From JALYNX01 sp963749415 (GTDB lineage: Bacteria > Actinomycetota > Acidimicrobiia > Spongiisociales > ZC4RG35), in NCBI GenBank assembly GCA_963749415.1, contig CAVVMG010000001.1, forward strand, positions 992,001 to 1,056,000: a stretch of DNA of 64,000 bases, given 5' to 3'. This document shows positions 34,096 to 43,516 of the stretch, piece after piece; position 1 is the stretch's first letter; every line of letters begins with the position of its first letter. The notes beneath the pieces are model-generated. The model saw only the letters and a program-made list of their open reading frames with translations. It was not told the origin of the DNA and made no database searches. The position numbers were made by a program, and so were the translations under genes.

Positions 34096-34374
34096 TCAGC
34101 GCCGTCGGGCGGCTAGCCACTTGCGGCGAAGTGACTTGCGCTCCTCCTCGGTGGTCCCACCCCAGATCCCGGTTCGCTCATTGGTCTCCAGGGCGAACTC
34201 GAGGCATTCGTCGATCACATGGCAAGCGGCGCAGATCTCACGGGCCCGCTCCACGACCGCATCGACCTCATCTCCGGTCGGGAAGAACAAGGAGTGGGGA
34301 TGGCCGGCACAGGCGGCACGATCCCTCCAGTCGGCAACGAGACCGGTGCCGAGGTGAGTCGAACCATGAGTCAC
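34096..34374 (-). CDS. WhiB-family iron-sulfur transcription factor
   Basis: This is a 92-residue WhiB-like protein with cluster cysteines at 22, 48, 51 and 57 and GIWGG at 69-73, ending in a basic tail (RRKWLAARRR). It resembles the WhiB1/WhiB2 type more than the protein at 21234, which has a different tail. It probably regulates growth or division genes with the principal sigma factor. Confidence 0.93.
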   Translation of the reverse strand: MTHGSTHLGTGLVADWRDRAACAGHPHSLFFPTGDEVDAVVERAREICAACHVIDECLEFALETNERTGIWGGTTEEERKSLRRKWLAARRR

Positions 34375-34436
34375 TTATCCGAGTTTGGCACGAGCGCGAG
34401 CGATTTCCAAGACGGATTTAATCGGATGTCGAAGCC

Positions 34437-35420
34437 TCACGTCGTCGGTGGGAAGTCCTCGTCCTTCTCATCCGGTGCGGCGATCGGCCCTGATTCCCCG
34501 CCTCCCGACGCATCGGGGGCGGGCTCTACCGGCTCCTCCACTCCCACCGGAGGCGGAACACTCGCTGCAGCGACCCCCGATGCCGCCGCTTGGTCTTCAA
34601 TCTCGGGGACGACATCCGCCACTCTGGTGCGTCGTGATGCGAGCACGATGAGGGAGATCAAGGCGATGAGGCCGAGCACAGCCGCGATTCTCGACGGCAG
34701 CGTCGACACCGGGTCGGCGGTCAGTGTGACGAAGGCGAACCCATCACACTCCCCACCCTCGCCCGAGATCTCGCCGCCAACCTCGAACACGCCACGGATC
34801 TGCTGACCGGAGACTGCGGTGACTTCTTCGACGTACGCCGTGACGTCGGGGACATCACCCTGGTTCTCCTGATCGCCTGCGGTGTTGGGCTCCCCGCCAT
34901 CGGCGATCACGATATGGAAGCCTCCGAAGTCGACCCATATCTCCCAGGTGTGGTTCATGATCGGCGCCGGGGAGGTGGCCACCCAGGAGAGGCCGCCCTC
35001 GGGATCGACCTCGAAGGGGTCGCCGCGGCTGGTGTCGGTGATGATGGTGCTGTCGACGTCAGACTGTGCCTCCACGGTGCAACCGCCGTTGAGCTCCCCA
35101 CTCTCATCGAGGTCGGCGATGCCAGTGGCGCCCCAAGCGATCATCCCGACGGCAAGCAGGAGAGGGAGGATGATCGACATCGCAGACACCCGCTCCCGTC
35201 CCCAACCGGCGAGCAGGATCCCGATCAGCCCGAAGAGACCGGCCAGGCCGAAGACCAGGAGTCGGTCGAGTGGCCACACTCCTGCCTGCTGGAGGATCAC
35301 GGCGATCGAGAGCCCGAGGAGCACTCCCAGCAAGAGCCCGCTCCAGGGCCGAGCCCGGGTCTGGACTCGCACCTGTTGGCTCTCGCCCGTTTGGCCCGCG
35401 CTGTCCTGGCCGTTCGGCAT
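34437..35420 (-). CDS. Hypothetical membrane protein
   Basis: This is a 327-residue protein. It has several N-terminal hydrophobic helices (about 27-100), a large extracytoplasmic beta-like region (about 105-240), another hydrophobic helix (about 245-265) and an acidic, proline-rich cytoplasmic tail. No domain was recognised. The ATG at 35420 is fixed by GGAGGTG at short spacing. It may form part of the upstream-strand cluster with whiB. Confidence 0.7.
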   Translation of the reverse strand: MPNGQDSAGQTGESQQVRVQTRARPWSGLLLGVLLGLSIAVILQQAGVWPLDRLLVFGLAGLFGLIGILLAGWGRERVSAMSIILPLLLAVGMIAWGATGIADLDESGELNGGCTVEAQSDVDSTIITDTSRGDPFEVDPEGGLSWVATSPAPIMNHTWEIWVDFGGFHIVIADGGEPNTAGDQENQGDVPDVTAYVEEVTAVSGQQIRGVFEVGGEISGEGGECDGFAFVTLTADPVSTLPSRIAAVLGLIALISLIVLASRRTRVADVVPEIEDQAAASGVAAASVPPPVGVEEPVEPAPDASGGGESGPIAAPDEKDEDFPPTT

Positions 35421-35522
35421 CGACACCTCCTCGATCGCGACGAATCTAGGGCGGGCACCGAGACCAGCGTTGGCAAGCCGGCCATGGCCCTTTGCTCCAC
35501 GGCGGGATAGCCTTTGCCCTCC

Positions 35523-36140
35523 ATGCCGCGCATCAGGGCAGCCTCGATAGACGAGCACAAGGCGCTCACCAGGAGTGCCCTGCTCGACGCGGCCAAGCGG
35601 TTGATCGAGGAGGCGGGAACCGCAGACCTTCCACTGGGTGAGATCGCGATGGGGGCGGGTGTCGGTCGCACCACTCTCTATGACTACTTCACCGACCGTG
35701 ACGACCTGATCGCCACCTTGGTCGAGCAAGAACTACCGGGCGTGGTGGAAGGCTTGCTGGACTCCGTCCCGCCGAGTGGGGGCCCAGCAGACCGCCTGGG
35801 AACCTTGGCATCGCGGACGGTCGAATTCGTGGTCAATGACCCGGTCCTCGGCGTGATCCTCCACCGTGAGGTGGGCCGAATGGGCCAGGAGGCCGAGGTC
35901 CGGATTCGGTCGGCGCATGCCACTCTCGCCGAGGCGATGATTGGGCTCTATCAGGCCGGCGTCGCGGCAGGGGACTTCCGCCTGATGCCTCCCGATCTCG
36001 CCGGCAGGTGGATCCAGGACACGATCATGTCAGCTGCCAAGTCGGTCATTTCTTCTCCCGATCCCGAGGATCGGGTCGAGCTCGTGACCAAACACCTTCG
36101 TCTGTTCCTGCTCGGTGGCCTGGCCGCCGGCGGGAGTTAA
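35523..36140 (+). CDS. TetR-family transcriptional regulator
   Basis: This is a 205-residue regulator with an N-terminal TetR helix-turn-helix (DAAKRLIEEAG then IAMGAGVGRTTLYDYFTDRDDLI) and a ligand-binding C-terminal half. ATG at 35523 is preferred; a TTG lies nine bases upstream. It is placed just before ppk1, separated by 27 bases, and might control it. Confidence 0.9.
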   Translation: MPRIRAASIDEHKALTRSALLDAAKRLIEEAGTADLPLGEIAMGAGVGRTTLYDYFTDRDDLIATLVEQELPGVVEGLLDSVPPSGGPADRLGTLASRTVEFVVNDPVLGVILHREVGRMGQEAEVRIRSAHATLAEAMIGLYQAGVAAGDFRLMPPDLAGRWIQDTIMSAAKSVISSPDPEDRVELVTKHLRLFLLGGLAAGGS

Positions 36141-36167
36141 CCGATCGGTAACCGCATCGTGGTACTC

Positions 36168-38231
36168 ATGGCCTCCGAGATGGAACATTTCGACCCAGAG
36201 CATTTCCTCAATCGCGAGCTCTCCTGGCTGGAATTCAACAAGCGGGTGCTTTCCCTGACTCAACGCCCCGACTTTCCCCTCTTGGAACGTGCGAAATTCC
36301 TCGCCATTTGGGCCGCGAACCAGGACGAGTTCTTCCAGGTGAGGGTGGCCGGCCTCAAAGAGCAGGTGGCCCATGGTGTGGGCGCGACGCCTGAGGACGG
36401 GATGACCCCGAGCCAGCAGCTGGCGGCGATCAGGGCAGAGGTCTTGGTCCATTACGAGGCGGTCTCCAAGCAGTTCCTGTCCGAGGTTGCCCCGGCCCTG
36501 GCCACGGAGGGAATCGTGTTCAGCGACTACCCGACCCTCGATGCCGAAGACCGCGAGTTCCTCGATGAGCAGTTCCGCGAACTGGTGTTCCCGGTGGTGA
36601 CCCCGCTCGCCGTCGATCCCTCTCACCCCTTCCCCTACATCTCGAACCTCTCCCTGAACATGGCCGTTTTCGTCCGCAATCCCGACACCGGCCTCGCCCG
36701 ATTCGCCAGGGTCAAGGTCCCTCCGATCCTTCCTCGTTTCGTGGTGCTCCCCGACGGGGAGCGCTTCGTGCCCCTGGAACAGGTGATCGCGGCGCATCTC
36801 CCCGCGCTGTTCCCCGGCATGGAAGTCCTCGCCCACCATGTCTTCCGGGTCACCCGCAACGCCGATATCGACGTCGAGGAGGACGAGGGAGGCGACCTTC
36901 TGATGGCGATCGAGTCCGAACTCACCCAACGTCGCTTTGGGCGGGTGGTCCGGCTCGAGATCCACCCCGACATGCCCGACGAGGTCCTCGACCTGCTGCT
37001 CCGGGAGATGGGTGCCACCGAGGAAGATGTGTTCCGGGTCGAAGGCCCGCTCGACCTGGCAGGCTTGTGGGGCCTATACGACCTCGACCGAGCCGAGCTG
37101 AAGTTCGAGACCTTCACCGGCGTCACTCCAGCCCGGCTGGCCGGCTCCGCCGGTGAGCAGTTCGACATCTTCGAGGTGATCCGGCAGGGTGACCTCCTCG
37201 TTCATCACCCCTACGACTCGTTCACCCCAACGGTCGAGGCCTTCATCGACCGGGCTGCCCGTGACCCCCGGGTCCTGGCCATCAAGATGACTCTCTATCG
37301 AACCTCGAGCGATAGCCCGATCATGGCTTCCCTGATCAAGGCGGCCGAGTCCGGGAAGCAGGTGGTTGCCCTCGTCGAGTTGAAGGCTCGCTTCGACGAG
37401 GAGCGAAACATCGAATGGGCGCAACGCCTCGAGGACGTGGGGGTCCACGTCACGTACGGGGTGGTCGGACTGAAGACCCATACCAAGCTCACCCTGGTCG
37501 TGCGTCGCGAGGGCGCCCGGGTCGCCCGCTACGCCCACGTCGGCACCGGCAACTACAACGAGAAGACCGCCCGCACCTATGAAGACGTCGCGGTGTTCAC
37601 CGGCGACCCGGACATCGGGTCGGATCTCTCGGACATCTTCAATTACCTCACCGGATATTCACGCCAGACCAACTACCGCAAGTTGGTCGTCTCACCCCAT
37701 GGAATCAGAAGCCGGATCACCGAGCTCATCGACGACGAGGCTTCCCGCCCCGATGGCCACATCGTGATGAAGATGAACTCGCTGGTCGACGCCCGGATCA
37801 TCGAATCGCTGTACGCAGCCTCCAACGCCGGGACCCGGGTCGATCTGGTGATCCGGGGCATCTGCTGCCTTCGACCGGGCATTCCCGGGCTCTCGGAGAA
37901 CATCGCGGTCAGGTCGATCGTCGGCCGCTACCTGGAGCACGCCCGGATCTACCGATTCGGCTCGAGGGGCCGCTCGCGCCACTACTACATCGGCTCGGCC
38001 GACCTGATGCCGAGGAACCTCGATCGCAGGGTCGAGGCGCTGGCACCGATCCTGGATCCCGACCTGCAATTCAGGGTGGACGAGATCCTCGACGTGCTGC
38101 TCGCAGATGACCAACTGGCATTCGAGCTGGCGGGTGACGGGACCTGGACGCGGGTGCCTTCCGCGAAGGGGATCGACGCTCATCTCGCTCTCCAGGAGCT
38201 GGCTCGGGCCCGCTCCAGCGCCCACCTTTGA
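36168..38231 (+). CDS. ppk: Polyphosphate kinase 1
   Basis: This makes polyphosphate from ATP. The 687-residue protein shows the family N-terminus LNRELSWLEFNKRVL, the phospho-His457 in YAHVGTGNYNEKTARTYED, and a second His605 in SRHYYIGSADLMPRNLDRRVE. Starts at 36159 (GTG), 36168 (ATG) and 36180 (ATG) are possible; 36168 is chosen. It follows a TetR gene and precedes the Pst phosphate system on the chromosome, which fits phosphate storage. Confidence 0.95.
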   Translation: MASEMEHFDPEHFLNRELSWLEFNKRVLSLTQRPDFPLLERAKFLAIWAANQDEFFQVRVAGLKEQVAHGVGATPEDGMTPSQQLAAIRAEVLVHYEAVSKQFLSEVAPALATEGIVFSDYPTLDAEDREFLDEQFRELVFPVVTPLAVDPSHPFPYISNLSLNMAVFVRNPDTGLARFARVKVPPILPRFVVLPDGERFVPLEQVIAAHLPALFPGMEVLAHHVFRVTRNADIDVEEDEGGDLLMAIESELTQRRFGRVVRLEIHPDMPDEVLDLLLREMGATEEDVFRVEGPLDLAGLWGLYDLDRAELKFETFTGVTPARLAGSAGEQFDIFEVIRQGDLLVHHPYDSFTPTVEAFIDRAARDPRVLAIKMTLYRTSSDSPIMASLIKAAESGKQVVALVELKARFDEERNIEWAQRLEDVGVHVTYGVVGLKTHTKLTLVVRREGARVARYAHVGTGNYNEKTARTYEDVAVFTGDPDIGSDLSDIFNYLTGYSRQTNYRKLVVSPHGIRSRITELIDDEASRPDGHIVMKMNSLVDARIIESLYAASNAGTRVDLVIRGICCLRPGIPGLSENIAVRSIVGRYLEHARIYRFGSRGRSRHYYIGSADLMPRNLDRRVEALAPILDPDLQFRVDEILDVLLADDQLAFELAGDGTWTRVPSAKGIDAHLALQELARARSSAHL

Positions 38232-38260
38232 ATCGGCGACCAGCGGGAGGGGACTTGCGC

Positions 38261-39415
38261 CTAGGCGGCGGCCATAGAGGCCTGGCGTGCAGCCAGCCAG
38301 GTGGTGATTGGAACCGCAGCCACCAGACCGATGGAACCGACCAAGGTGCGCACGATCTCGACGGCCACAACTTCGGAGCTCGCCGCGGCGAGCAAGGGTT
38401 GATTGGAGAGGCTGAAGAGAATGAGGAGGGGCATCGACGCCCCGGCATAGGCCAGGAGGAGCGTGTTGACACTTGATGCCACATGGTCACGGCCCACCCG
38501 GAGGCCCGCATCGAACAGCTCCCCACCGGACAAGGCCTCATTTGCCGACCGTACTTCCCAAACCGCCGAGGCCTGGGTGACCGTCACGTCGTCGAGTGCA
38601 CCGATCGCCCCAAGGACGATGCCGGCGAGAAGAAGCCCTGAGACGTCGAACCCCGGTATCAGCAGCAGATAGAACGAATCCTCGGTGGCCAGCCCGCTGA
38701 ACTGAGCGAGGGTGACTACGAGCCAGGAGAGCCCAGTAGTCAGAGCGAGCGCGGTGAATGCTCCTATCGCGGCGACATGGGTCAGAGGGTTGTAACCGTG
38801 GGCCAGATACAGCGCAACGAGGACGATGGCGCCCCCGCCGAACACAGCGACGAGCACGGCATCCTCCCCGGCGATGATCGCGGGGATGATGAACCCGAGG
38901 AGCACGATCAAGCTGATCACGAGGCCGGCGAGTGCGGCAACCCCTCGCATCCGGCCTAGAGCGACAACCGACGCCGCAAAGAGGAGCGCAACCGCGCCGA
39001 GGAGGATGGTCCGGTCGCGATCGGCATACTGATAGCCGGCCCCTTCGATCACCGACAGGAACACGGGATCGCCGACCTCGAATGTCGGCTGCCCCGGCTG
39101 TTGTGGGAAAGCCTGGTTGTGGATGACCTCGCCCCCATCGCCACGATCGGAGAATGACACCGTCTGGCATTCCAGATCGGGGATGTCGGGGCACGCTCCG
39201 ACGTCCACGGCAGAGACCTCGGCCGGCACCACGTCGTCGGCAAATCCGAACTCAGCGAGGTCGATCGGAGGAGGGTCTGTCGGATACAACACGACGAGAC
39301 CGACAACGATCACCGCGGCAATGATCAGGACCGCTAGTGGCAACCCGCCGGGCGTCGGGAAGCGCCTGCGGTCGGGCCCGATCAGCCGGTCGAGATCCGA
39401 TTGATCGTCGGACAC
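38261..39415 (-). CDS. YibE/F-family membrane protein
   Basis: This is a 384-residue integral membrane protein with an N-terminal helix, a soluble extracytoplasmic region (about 50-125) and about seven C-terminal helices. The core FIIPAIIAGEDAVLVAVFGG and GALDDVTVTQASAVWEVR are typical of YibE/F proteins. Function is unknown; some are linked to phosphate or metal stress. It is divergent from pstS, across the PHO box. Confidence 0.85.
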   Translation of the reverse strand: MSDDQSDLDRLIGPDRRRFPTPGGLPLAVLIIAAVIVVGLVVLYPTDPPPIDLAEFGFADDVVPAEVSAVDVGACPDIPDLECQTVSFSDRGDGGEVIHNQAFPQQPGQPTFEVGDPVFLSVIEGAGYQYADRDRTILLGAVALLFAASVVALGRMRGVAALAGLVISLIVLLGFIIPAIIAGEDAVLVAVFGGGAIVLVALYLAHGYNPLTHVAAIGAFTALALTTGLSWLVVTLAQFSGLATEDSFYLLLIPGFDVSGLLLAGIVLGAIGALDDVTVTQASAVWEVRSANEALSGGELFDAGLRVGRDHVASSVNTLLLAYAGASMPLLILFSLSNQPLLAAASSEVVAVEIVRTLVGSIGLVAAVPITTWLAARQASMAAA

Positions 39416-39462
39416 AATCAGATCGTACGGTGTGCCGGCCTCGCCCCAGGGCAGATCGAAAC

Positions 39463-39502
39463 GTTCACCTTCCGTTCATCTGACCTTCGGATCTCGTTCA
39501 AG
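39463..39502 (+). promoter_or_regulatory. PHO box upstream of pstS
   Basis: Four direct 11-base units lie end to end: GTTCACC TTCC, GTTCATC TGAC, CTTCGGA TCTC and GTTCAAG GCCC, with the cores at 39463-39469, 39474-39480, 39485-39491 and 39496-39502. This matches the Streptomyces PhoP-binding pattern (GTTCACC spaced by four). It lies about 90 bases before the pstS start. The PhoP-type regulator is encoded at 44204. Confidence 0.85.
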
Positions 39503-39589
39503 GCCCCTCCTTAGCTTGCCGGTGACCGTGGGGGCGAGACCTTCCATGGTTCGTTGAGAAACCGTTTCCCTATCAAGGAGCAAGCAGGG

Positions 39590-40642
39590 ATGAAGGTCCG
39601 AATGATTCGCCTCATCGGCATCGTGGCGGTGTTGGCGCTGGTCCTCGCCGCATGCGGCGACGGGGGCGCCGATGACAGCACGACGACTGCGGCGCCTTCC
39701 GATACCACCACCCCCGGGGATGGAGGCGGTGAGCTGTCGGGCAGCATCGTCGTATCTGGTTCGTCCACGGTGGAGCCGATCACAGCTCGCGTCGGCGAGG
39801 CCTTCGACGAGGCCAACCCCGGTGTCGCCACCTCGGTCGAGGGACCTGGAACCGGCGACGGTTTTGCCAGATTCTGTGCCGGGGAGATCGACATCTCCGA
39901 CGCCTCTCGCCCGATCTCGGACGAAGAGATCGCTCTTTGTGAAGAGGGTGGGATCGAGTACGTCGAGCTCCATGTCGCCACCGACGGGATCACGGCCATC
40001 ACCAATCCTGCGAACGACGCCGTGACCTGCCTCGCCTTCACCGACCTCTATGCGTTGCTGGGCCCGGAGTCCGAAGGGTTCGCCAACTGGTCGGACGCCA
40101 ATGACCTGGCGGCCGAGTTGAGCGCCCCCAACGCGCCGTATGCCGATGAGCCCCTGGTGATCACCGCTCCCGGTGAGGAGTCGGGGACTTACGACACGTT
40201 CGTAGAGTTCGTGATCGCCGACATCTCAGAGGAGCGGTTGGGCCCGGACAACGACTTCCTTCGTGCCGACTACAACGCCTCGCCTAACGACAACGTCATT
40301 GTGGACGGAGCCACCGAGAACCCATCATCGTTGGGGTTTGTCGGCTTCGCCTTCTACGAGGCAAATGCCGATGCGCTGAAGGCAATCGAGCTGGACAACG
40401 GTGAGTCGGGGTGCATTGCGCCGTCGGCTGAGACCATCGCCAGCTTCGAGTACCCGCTCTCGCGGCCGTTGTTCATCTACGTGAAGACCAATGACCTGGC
40501 CAATCGCGCCGACCTGACGGCGTTCGTGGACTATTACCTGTCGGACGATGGGCTGGCTGCTGTCACCGACGCCGGCTACGTCCAGTTGCCGGCCGAAGAC
40601 CTAGAGGCCACCCGGGCCGCCTGGACCGGGGCGACGGGCTAG
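39590..40642 (+). CDS. pstS: Phosphate ABC transporter substrate-binding lipoprotein
   Basis: This is a 350-residue phosphate-binding lipoprotein. The signal peptide ends in the lipobox LVLAAC (Cys22). A Thr-rich linker follows, then the PstS core GSSTVEPITARVGEAFDEAN. The ATG at 39590 is chosen because AAGGAG is at 39575-39580; the longer frame from 39554 would start before that. It heads pstSCAB-phoU and lies downstream of the PHO box. Confidence 0.95.
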   Translation: MKVRMIRLIGIVAVLALVLAACGDGGADDSTTTAAPSDTTTPGDGGGELSGSIVVSGSSTVEPITARVGEAFDEANPGVATSVEGPGTGDGFARFCAGEIDISDASRPISDEEIALCEEGGIEYVELHVATDGITAITNPANDAVTCLAFTDLYALLGPESEGFANWSDANDLAAELSAPNAPYADEPLVITAPGEESGTYDTFVEFVIADISEERLGPDNDFLRADYNASPNDNVIVDGATENPSSLGFVGFAFYEANADALKAIELDNGESGCIAPSAETIASFEYPLSRPLFIYVKTNDLANRADLTAFVDYYLSDDGLAAVTDAGYVQLPAEDLEATRAAWTGATG

Positions 40643-40654
40643 GTCCGATCTGAC

Positions 40655-40686
40655 GATTGGGGCCGGACCGGCTCCGGCCCCCAATC
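40655..40686 (+). promoter_or_regulatory. Stem-loop between pstS and pstC
   Basis: GATTGGGGCCGGA pairs with TCCGGCCCCCAATC with one bulged G in a tight hairpin. It follows the pstS stop by 12 bases. It may lower the expression of pstCAB relative to pstS or protect the pstS message. Confidence 0.6.
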
Positions 40687-40708
40687 CCTATATTTCAGGA
40701 CACAGTTC

Positions 40709-41638
40709 ATGGTTCTCGCCCAAACAGAACAGCAGCCTGCGATCGATCTGACTGGTGATCGAGGCCGCCGCCGTCGGGAGCGGCTGGTCAAGGCAGTGTT
40801 CTTTGGAGCAGCCACGATTTCGATTTTGATCTCTTTGGCGATCGTCCTCGCGCTGGTAGGAAAAGCGTGGTCGTTCCTGACCTCCATCGAGCTCGATCAG
40901 CTCTTTGACAGCGGTTGGTTCCCACGAAGGGGTCGGTTCCAGCTCTCGGCTCTGCTGGCCCACACCCTGTTGGTGACCGGGATCGCGATGTTGGTCGCCG
41001 TTCCCTTCGGGCTCGGCTCGGCGATCTACCTCTCGGAGTACGCCCGCTCGGGTGTGCGCCGGGTTCTGAAGCCCACTCTGGAGATCCTCGCCGGGATCCC
41101 GTCGGTCGTGCTCGGCTTCTTCGCCCTGCAGTTCCTGACCCCAACCGTGGTGCGCGGGTTGTTCCCGGGCGCAGAGAGCGCAAACTTCCTCGCAGCGGGG
41201 ATCGCGGTAGGAATCCTGACGGTGCCTCTCATCGCCTCGGTTTCCGAGGACGCGATGCGCGCCGTTCCCCTGTCATTGAGGGAGGCTTCGTACGGCCTTG
41301 GGGCAAAATCGTGGCATACCGCCCTCCGAGTCGTGTTCCCGGCAGCGATCTCCGGGATCATTGCGGCGATCATCCTCGGCATGTCGAGGGCCGTCGGCGA
41401 GACCATGGTCGTCGCTCTCGCCGCAGGTCTCAATGGGATCATGAACCTGAATCCGACCGGAGGAGGGCTGACCATGACCGGAGCAATGGCCAACCTGGCG
41501 GTCGGGTCAGACCAGGTGGCCGGCAACAACGCAGCGTTCCAGTCGCTCTTCTTCGTCGGGCTGGTCTTGTTCGCCCTGACCCTTGGCCTGAATGTCATGA
41601 GTGAGCGGCTGGTTCGTCGTTACCGGCAGAGGTACTGA
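40709..41638 (+). CDS. pstC: Phosphate ABC transporter permease PstC
   Basis: This is a 309-residue inner-membrane permease with about six helices. The ABC-permease stretch LPLSLREASYGLGAKSWHTALRVVFPAAISGI-like is present near 205-240 (PLSLREASYGLGAKSWHTA), and a MetI-type domain is clear. With PstA it forms the phosphate channel. The ATG at 40709 is 22 bases after the hairpin that follows pstS. Confidence 0.95.
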   Translation: MVLAQTEQQPAIDLTGDRGRRRRERLVKAVFFGAATISILISLAIVLALVGKAWSFLTSIELDQLFDSGWFPRRGRFQLSALLAHTLLVTGIAMLVAVPFGLGSAIYLSEYARSGVRRVLKPTLEILAGIPSVVLGFFALQFLTPTVVRGLFPGAESANFLAAGIAVGILTVPLIASVSEDAMRAVPLSLREASYGLGAKSWHTALRVVFPAAISGIIAAIILGMSRAVGETMVVALAAGLNGIMNLNPTGGGLTMTGAMANLAVGSDQVAGNNAAFQSLFFVGLVLFALTLGLNVMSERLVRRYRQRY

Positions 41639-41639
41639 G

Positions 41640-42605
41640 ATGACTGCGCACGCTGAGGCATTGTCAACTACGGAGCTGGTTCGTCAGTCGATCGAGGGGC
41701 GTCGCTTCAGCCCGGTCGACACTTTGGTGGCCCTGAGCCTTCTGCTTGCGCTGCTGTCCTCGGTGGTGATCCTGATCACACTGCTTGCGGACACCATCGC
41801 CGCCGCGATGCCTGTGTTCCAAGCAAGAGGGCTTGGCTTCGTCACCGACTCCTTGTCACCGACCGCCGAGTCAGCGGGTATCTGGCAGGGGATCATGGGC
41901 TCCTTGGCCCTCATCGGATTCGTGGTGGTGATCGCGTTCCCACTGGGAGTCGCGGCGGCGGTGTACCTCGAGGAGTACGCCTCCGACAACCGTGTCACCA
42001 GGTTCATCGGAGCAAACATCCGAAATCTGGCCGGCGTGCCTTCAATCGTCTACGGGATCCTCGGTCTGTTTCTCTTCGTCGAGATATTCATGGGCGGCAT
42101 ATTTGGTGCCGAGGGAGGCATCGGCGGTCGGAATGTGATAGCCGGCGGGCTGACTTTGGCCGTCCTTGTGCTCCCAATCATGATCATCACAACCGCAGAG
42201 GCATTGCGAGCGGTGCCCGGAGGGCTAAGGGAGGCATCACTGGCAGTTGGGGCCACACGTTGGGAGACGATCCGCCATCACGTCCTCCCTGTCGCCTTCC
42301 CCGCGATCCTCACCGGTTCGGTGCTCACCATTGCCCGGGCGTTCGGTGAATCGGCGGCTTTGCTTCTGGCCGGGGCCCAACTTTCGCTTTTCTTCAGCAC
42401 TTCAGCCGATGCTTCGTTCTTCGACCTGGTGTCCAATCAGCCCTACACGGCATTGCCGATCATCATCTTCAACTTTGCCCGACAACCGCAGGCCGAGTTT
42501 GTCGCGTTGACCGCGGCCGCCATCGTGGTCTTGTTGGTGATGCTGCTGTCGGTCAACGCAGTGGCAGTGATCACCCGTGACCGCTTTGAGCGGAGATATC
42601 GATGA
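41640..42605 (+). CDS. pstA: Phosphate ABC transporter permease PstA
   Basis: This is a 321-residue permease partner of PstC. It has about six membrane helices and the conserved RAVPGGLREASLAVGATRWE near the cytoplasmic loop. The ATG at 41640 follows the pstC stop by one base; an upstream in-frame start at 41601 would read through pstC and is not needed. The pstB start overlaps its stop. Confidence 0.95.
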   Translation: MTAHAEALSTTELVRQSIEGRRFSPVDTLVALSLLLALLSSVVILITLLADTIAAAMPVFQARGLGFVTDSLSPTAESAGIWQGIMGSLALIGFVVVIAFPLGVAAAVYLEEYASDNRVTRFIGANIRNLAGVPSIVYGILGLFLFVEIFMGGIFGAEGGIGGRNVIAGGLTLAVLVLPIMIITTAEALRAVPGGLREASLAVGATRWETIRHHVLPVAFPAILTGSVLTIARAFGESAALLLAGAQLSLFFSTSADASFFDLVSNQPYTALPIIIFNFARQPQAEFVALTAAAIVVLLVMLLSVNAVAVITRDRFERRYR

Positions 42606-43516
42606 ATCACGAGGAAGGCGATGACGTGACCACCAACACCGACATGACAAGCGTCGAAACGGCCACCGAAGCCGCCCTCGCCGAACAGGCGGCCCGGGTC
42701 GAGAAAGCGGCCCAAGCCGCACCGATCCCCCGCGGCGAACAGCCGCTGATCTTCGATGTCGACCAGCTGACCGTCTATTACGGATCCTTCCGGGCTGTAC
42801 GCGACGTGGGGATGGACATCCGACAGAACCAGATAACTGCGCTGATCGGGCCCTCCGGATGCGGCAAGTCGACTGTGCTTCGTTGTTTCAACCGGATGAA
42901 CGACCTCATCGAAACCGCCCGCGTCGAAGGCAAGGTGCAGTACCACGGCGTCGACCTCTATGGGGAGAAGGTGGACCCGGTGGAGGTGCGGCGGCGCATC
43001 GGAATGGTGTTCCAAAAGCCGAACCCGTTCCCGAAGAGCATCTATGAGAACATCGTCTATGGGCCGAGGGTCGCTGGTTGGAAGGGCAACTACGACGATC
43101 TGGTCGAGGAGTCATTGATCAAGGCCGCTCTCTGGGATGAGGTCAAGGACAAACTCAAGGAATCGGGCATGGCCCTGTCCGGTGGCCAGCAGCAGCGGCT
43201 GTGCATAGCCCGGGCCATCGCCACCAGCCCCGATGTGGTGCTCATGGACGAGCCCTGCTCCGCCCTCGACCCCATCGCCACCCTCAAGATCGAGGAGTTG
43301 ATGCTCGATCTGAAGAAGGACTACACCATCGTCATCGTCACCCACAACATGCAGCAGGCAGCCCGGGTGTCGGACCAGACGGCCTTCTTCTCGGTGAGTG
43401 TCGACGACCAGGGGCAACGCACCGGATACCTCGTCGAATACAACCCGACCGAGCAGATCTTCACCTCCCCGACCGAGAAGCAGACCGAGGACTACATAAC
43501 AGGACGGTTCGGATGA
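42602..43516 (+). CDS. pstB: Phosphate ABC transporter ATPase PstB
   Basis: This is a 304-residue ATPase. It has an unusual charged N-terminal extension of about 50 residues before the ABC core (IFDVDQLTVYYGSFRAV). Walker A GPSGCGKST, signature LSGGQQQRLCIARA and Walker B VVLMDEPCSALD are all intact. It energises phosphate uptake through PstC/PstA. The phoU start overlaps its stop. Confidence 0.96.
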   Translation: MNHEEGDDVTTNTDMTSVETATEAALAEQAARVEKAAQAAPIPRGEQPLIFDVDQLTVYYGSFRAVRDVGMDIRQNQITALIGPSGCGKSTVLRCFNRMNDLIETARVEGKVQYHGVDLYGEKVDPVEVRRRIGMVFQKPNPFPKSIYENIVYGPRVAGWKGNYDDLVEESLIKAALWDEVKDKLKESGMALSGGQQQRLCIARAIATSPDVVLMDEPCSALDPIATLKIEELMLDLKKDYTIVIVTHNMQQAARVSDQTAFFSVSVDDQGQRTGYLVEYNPTEQIFTSPTEKQTEDYITGRFG

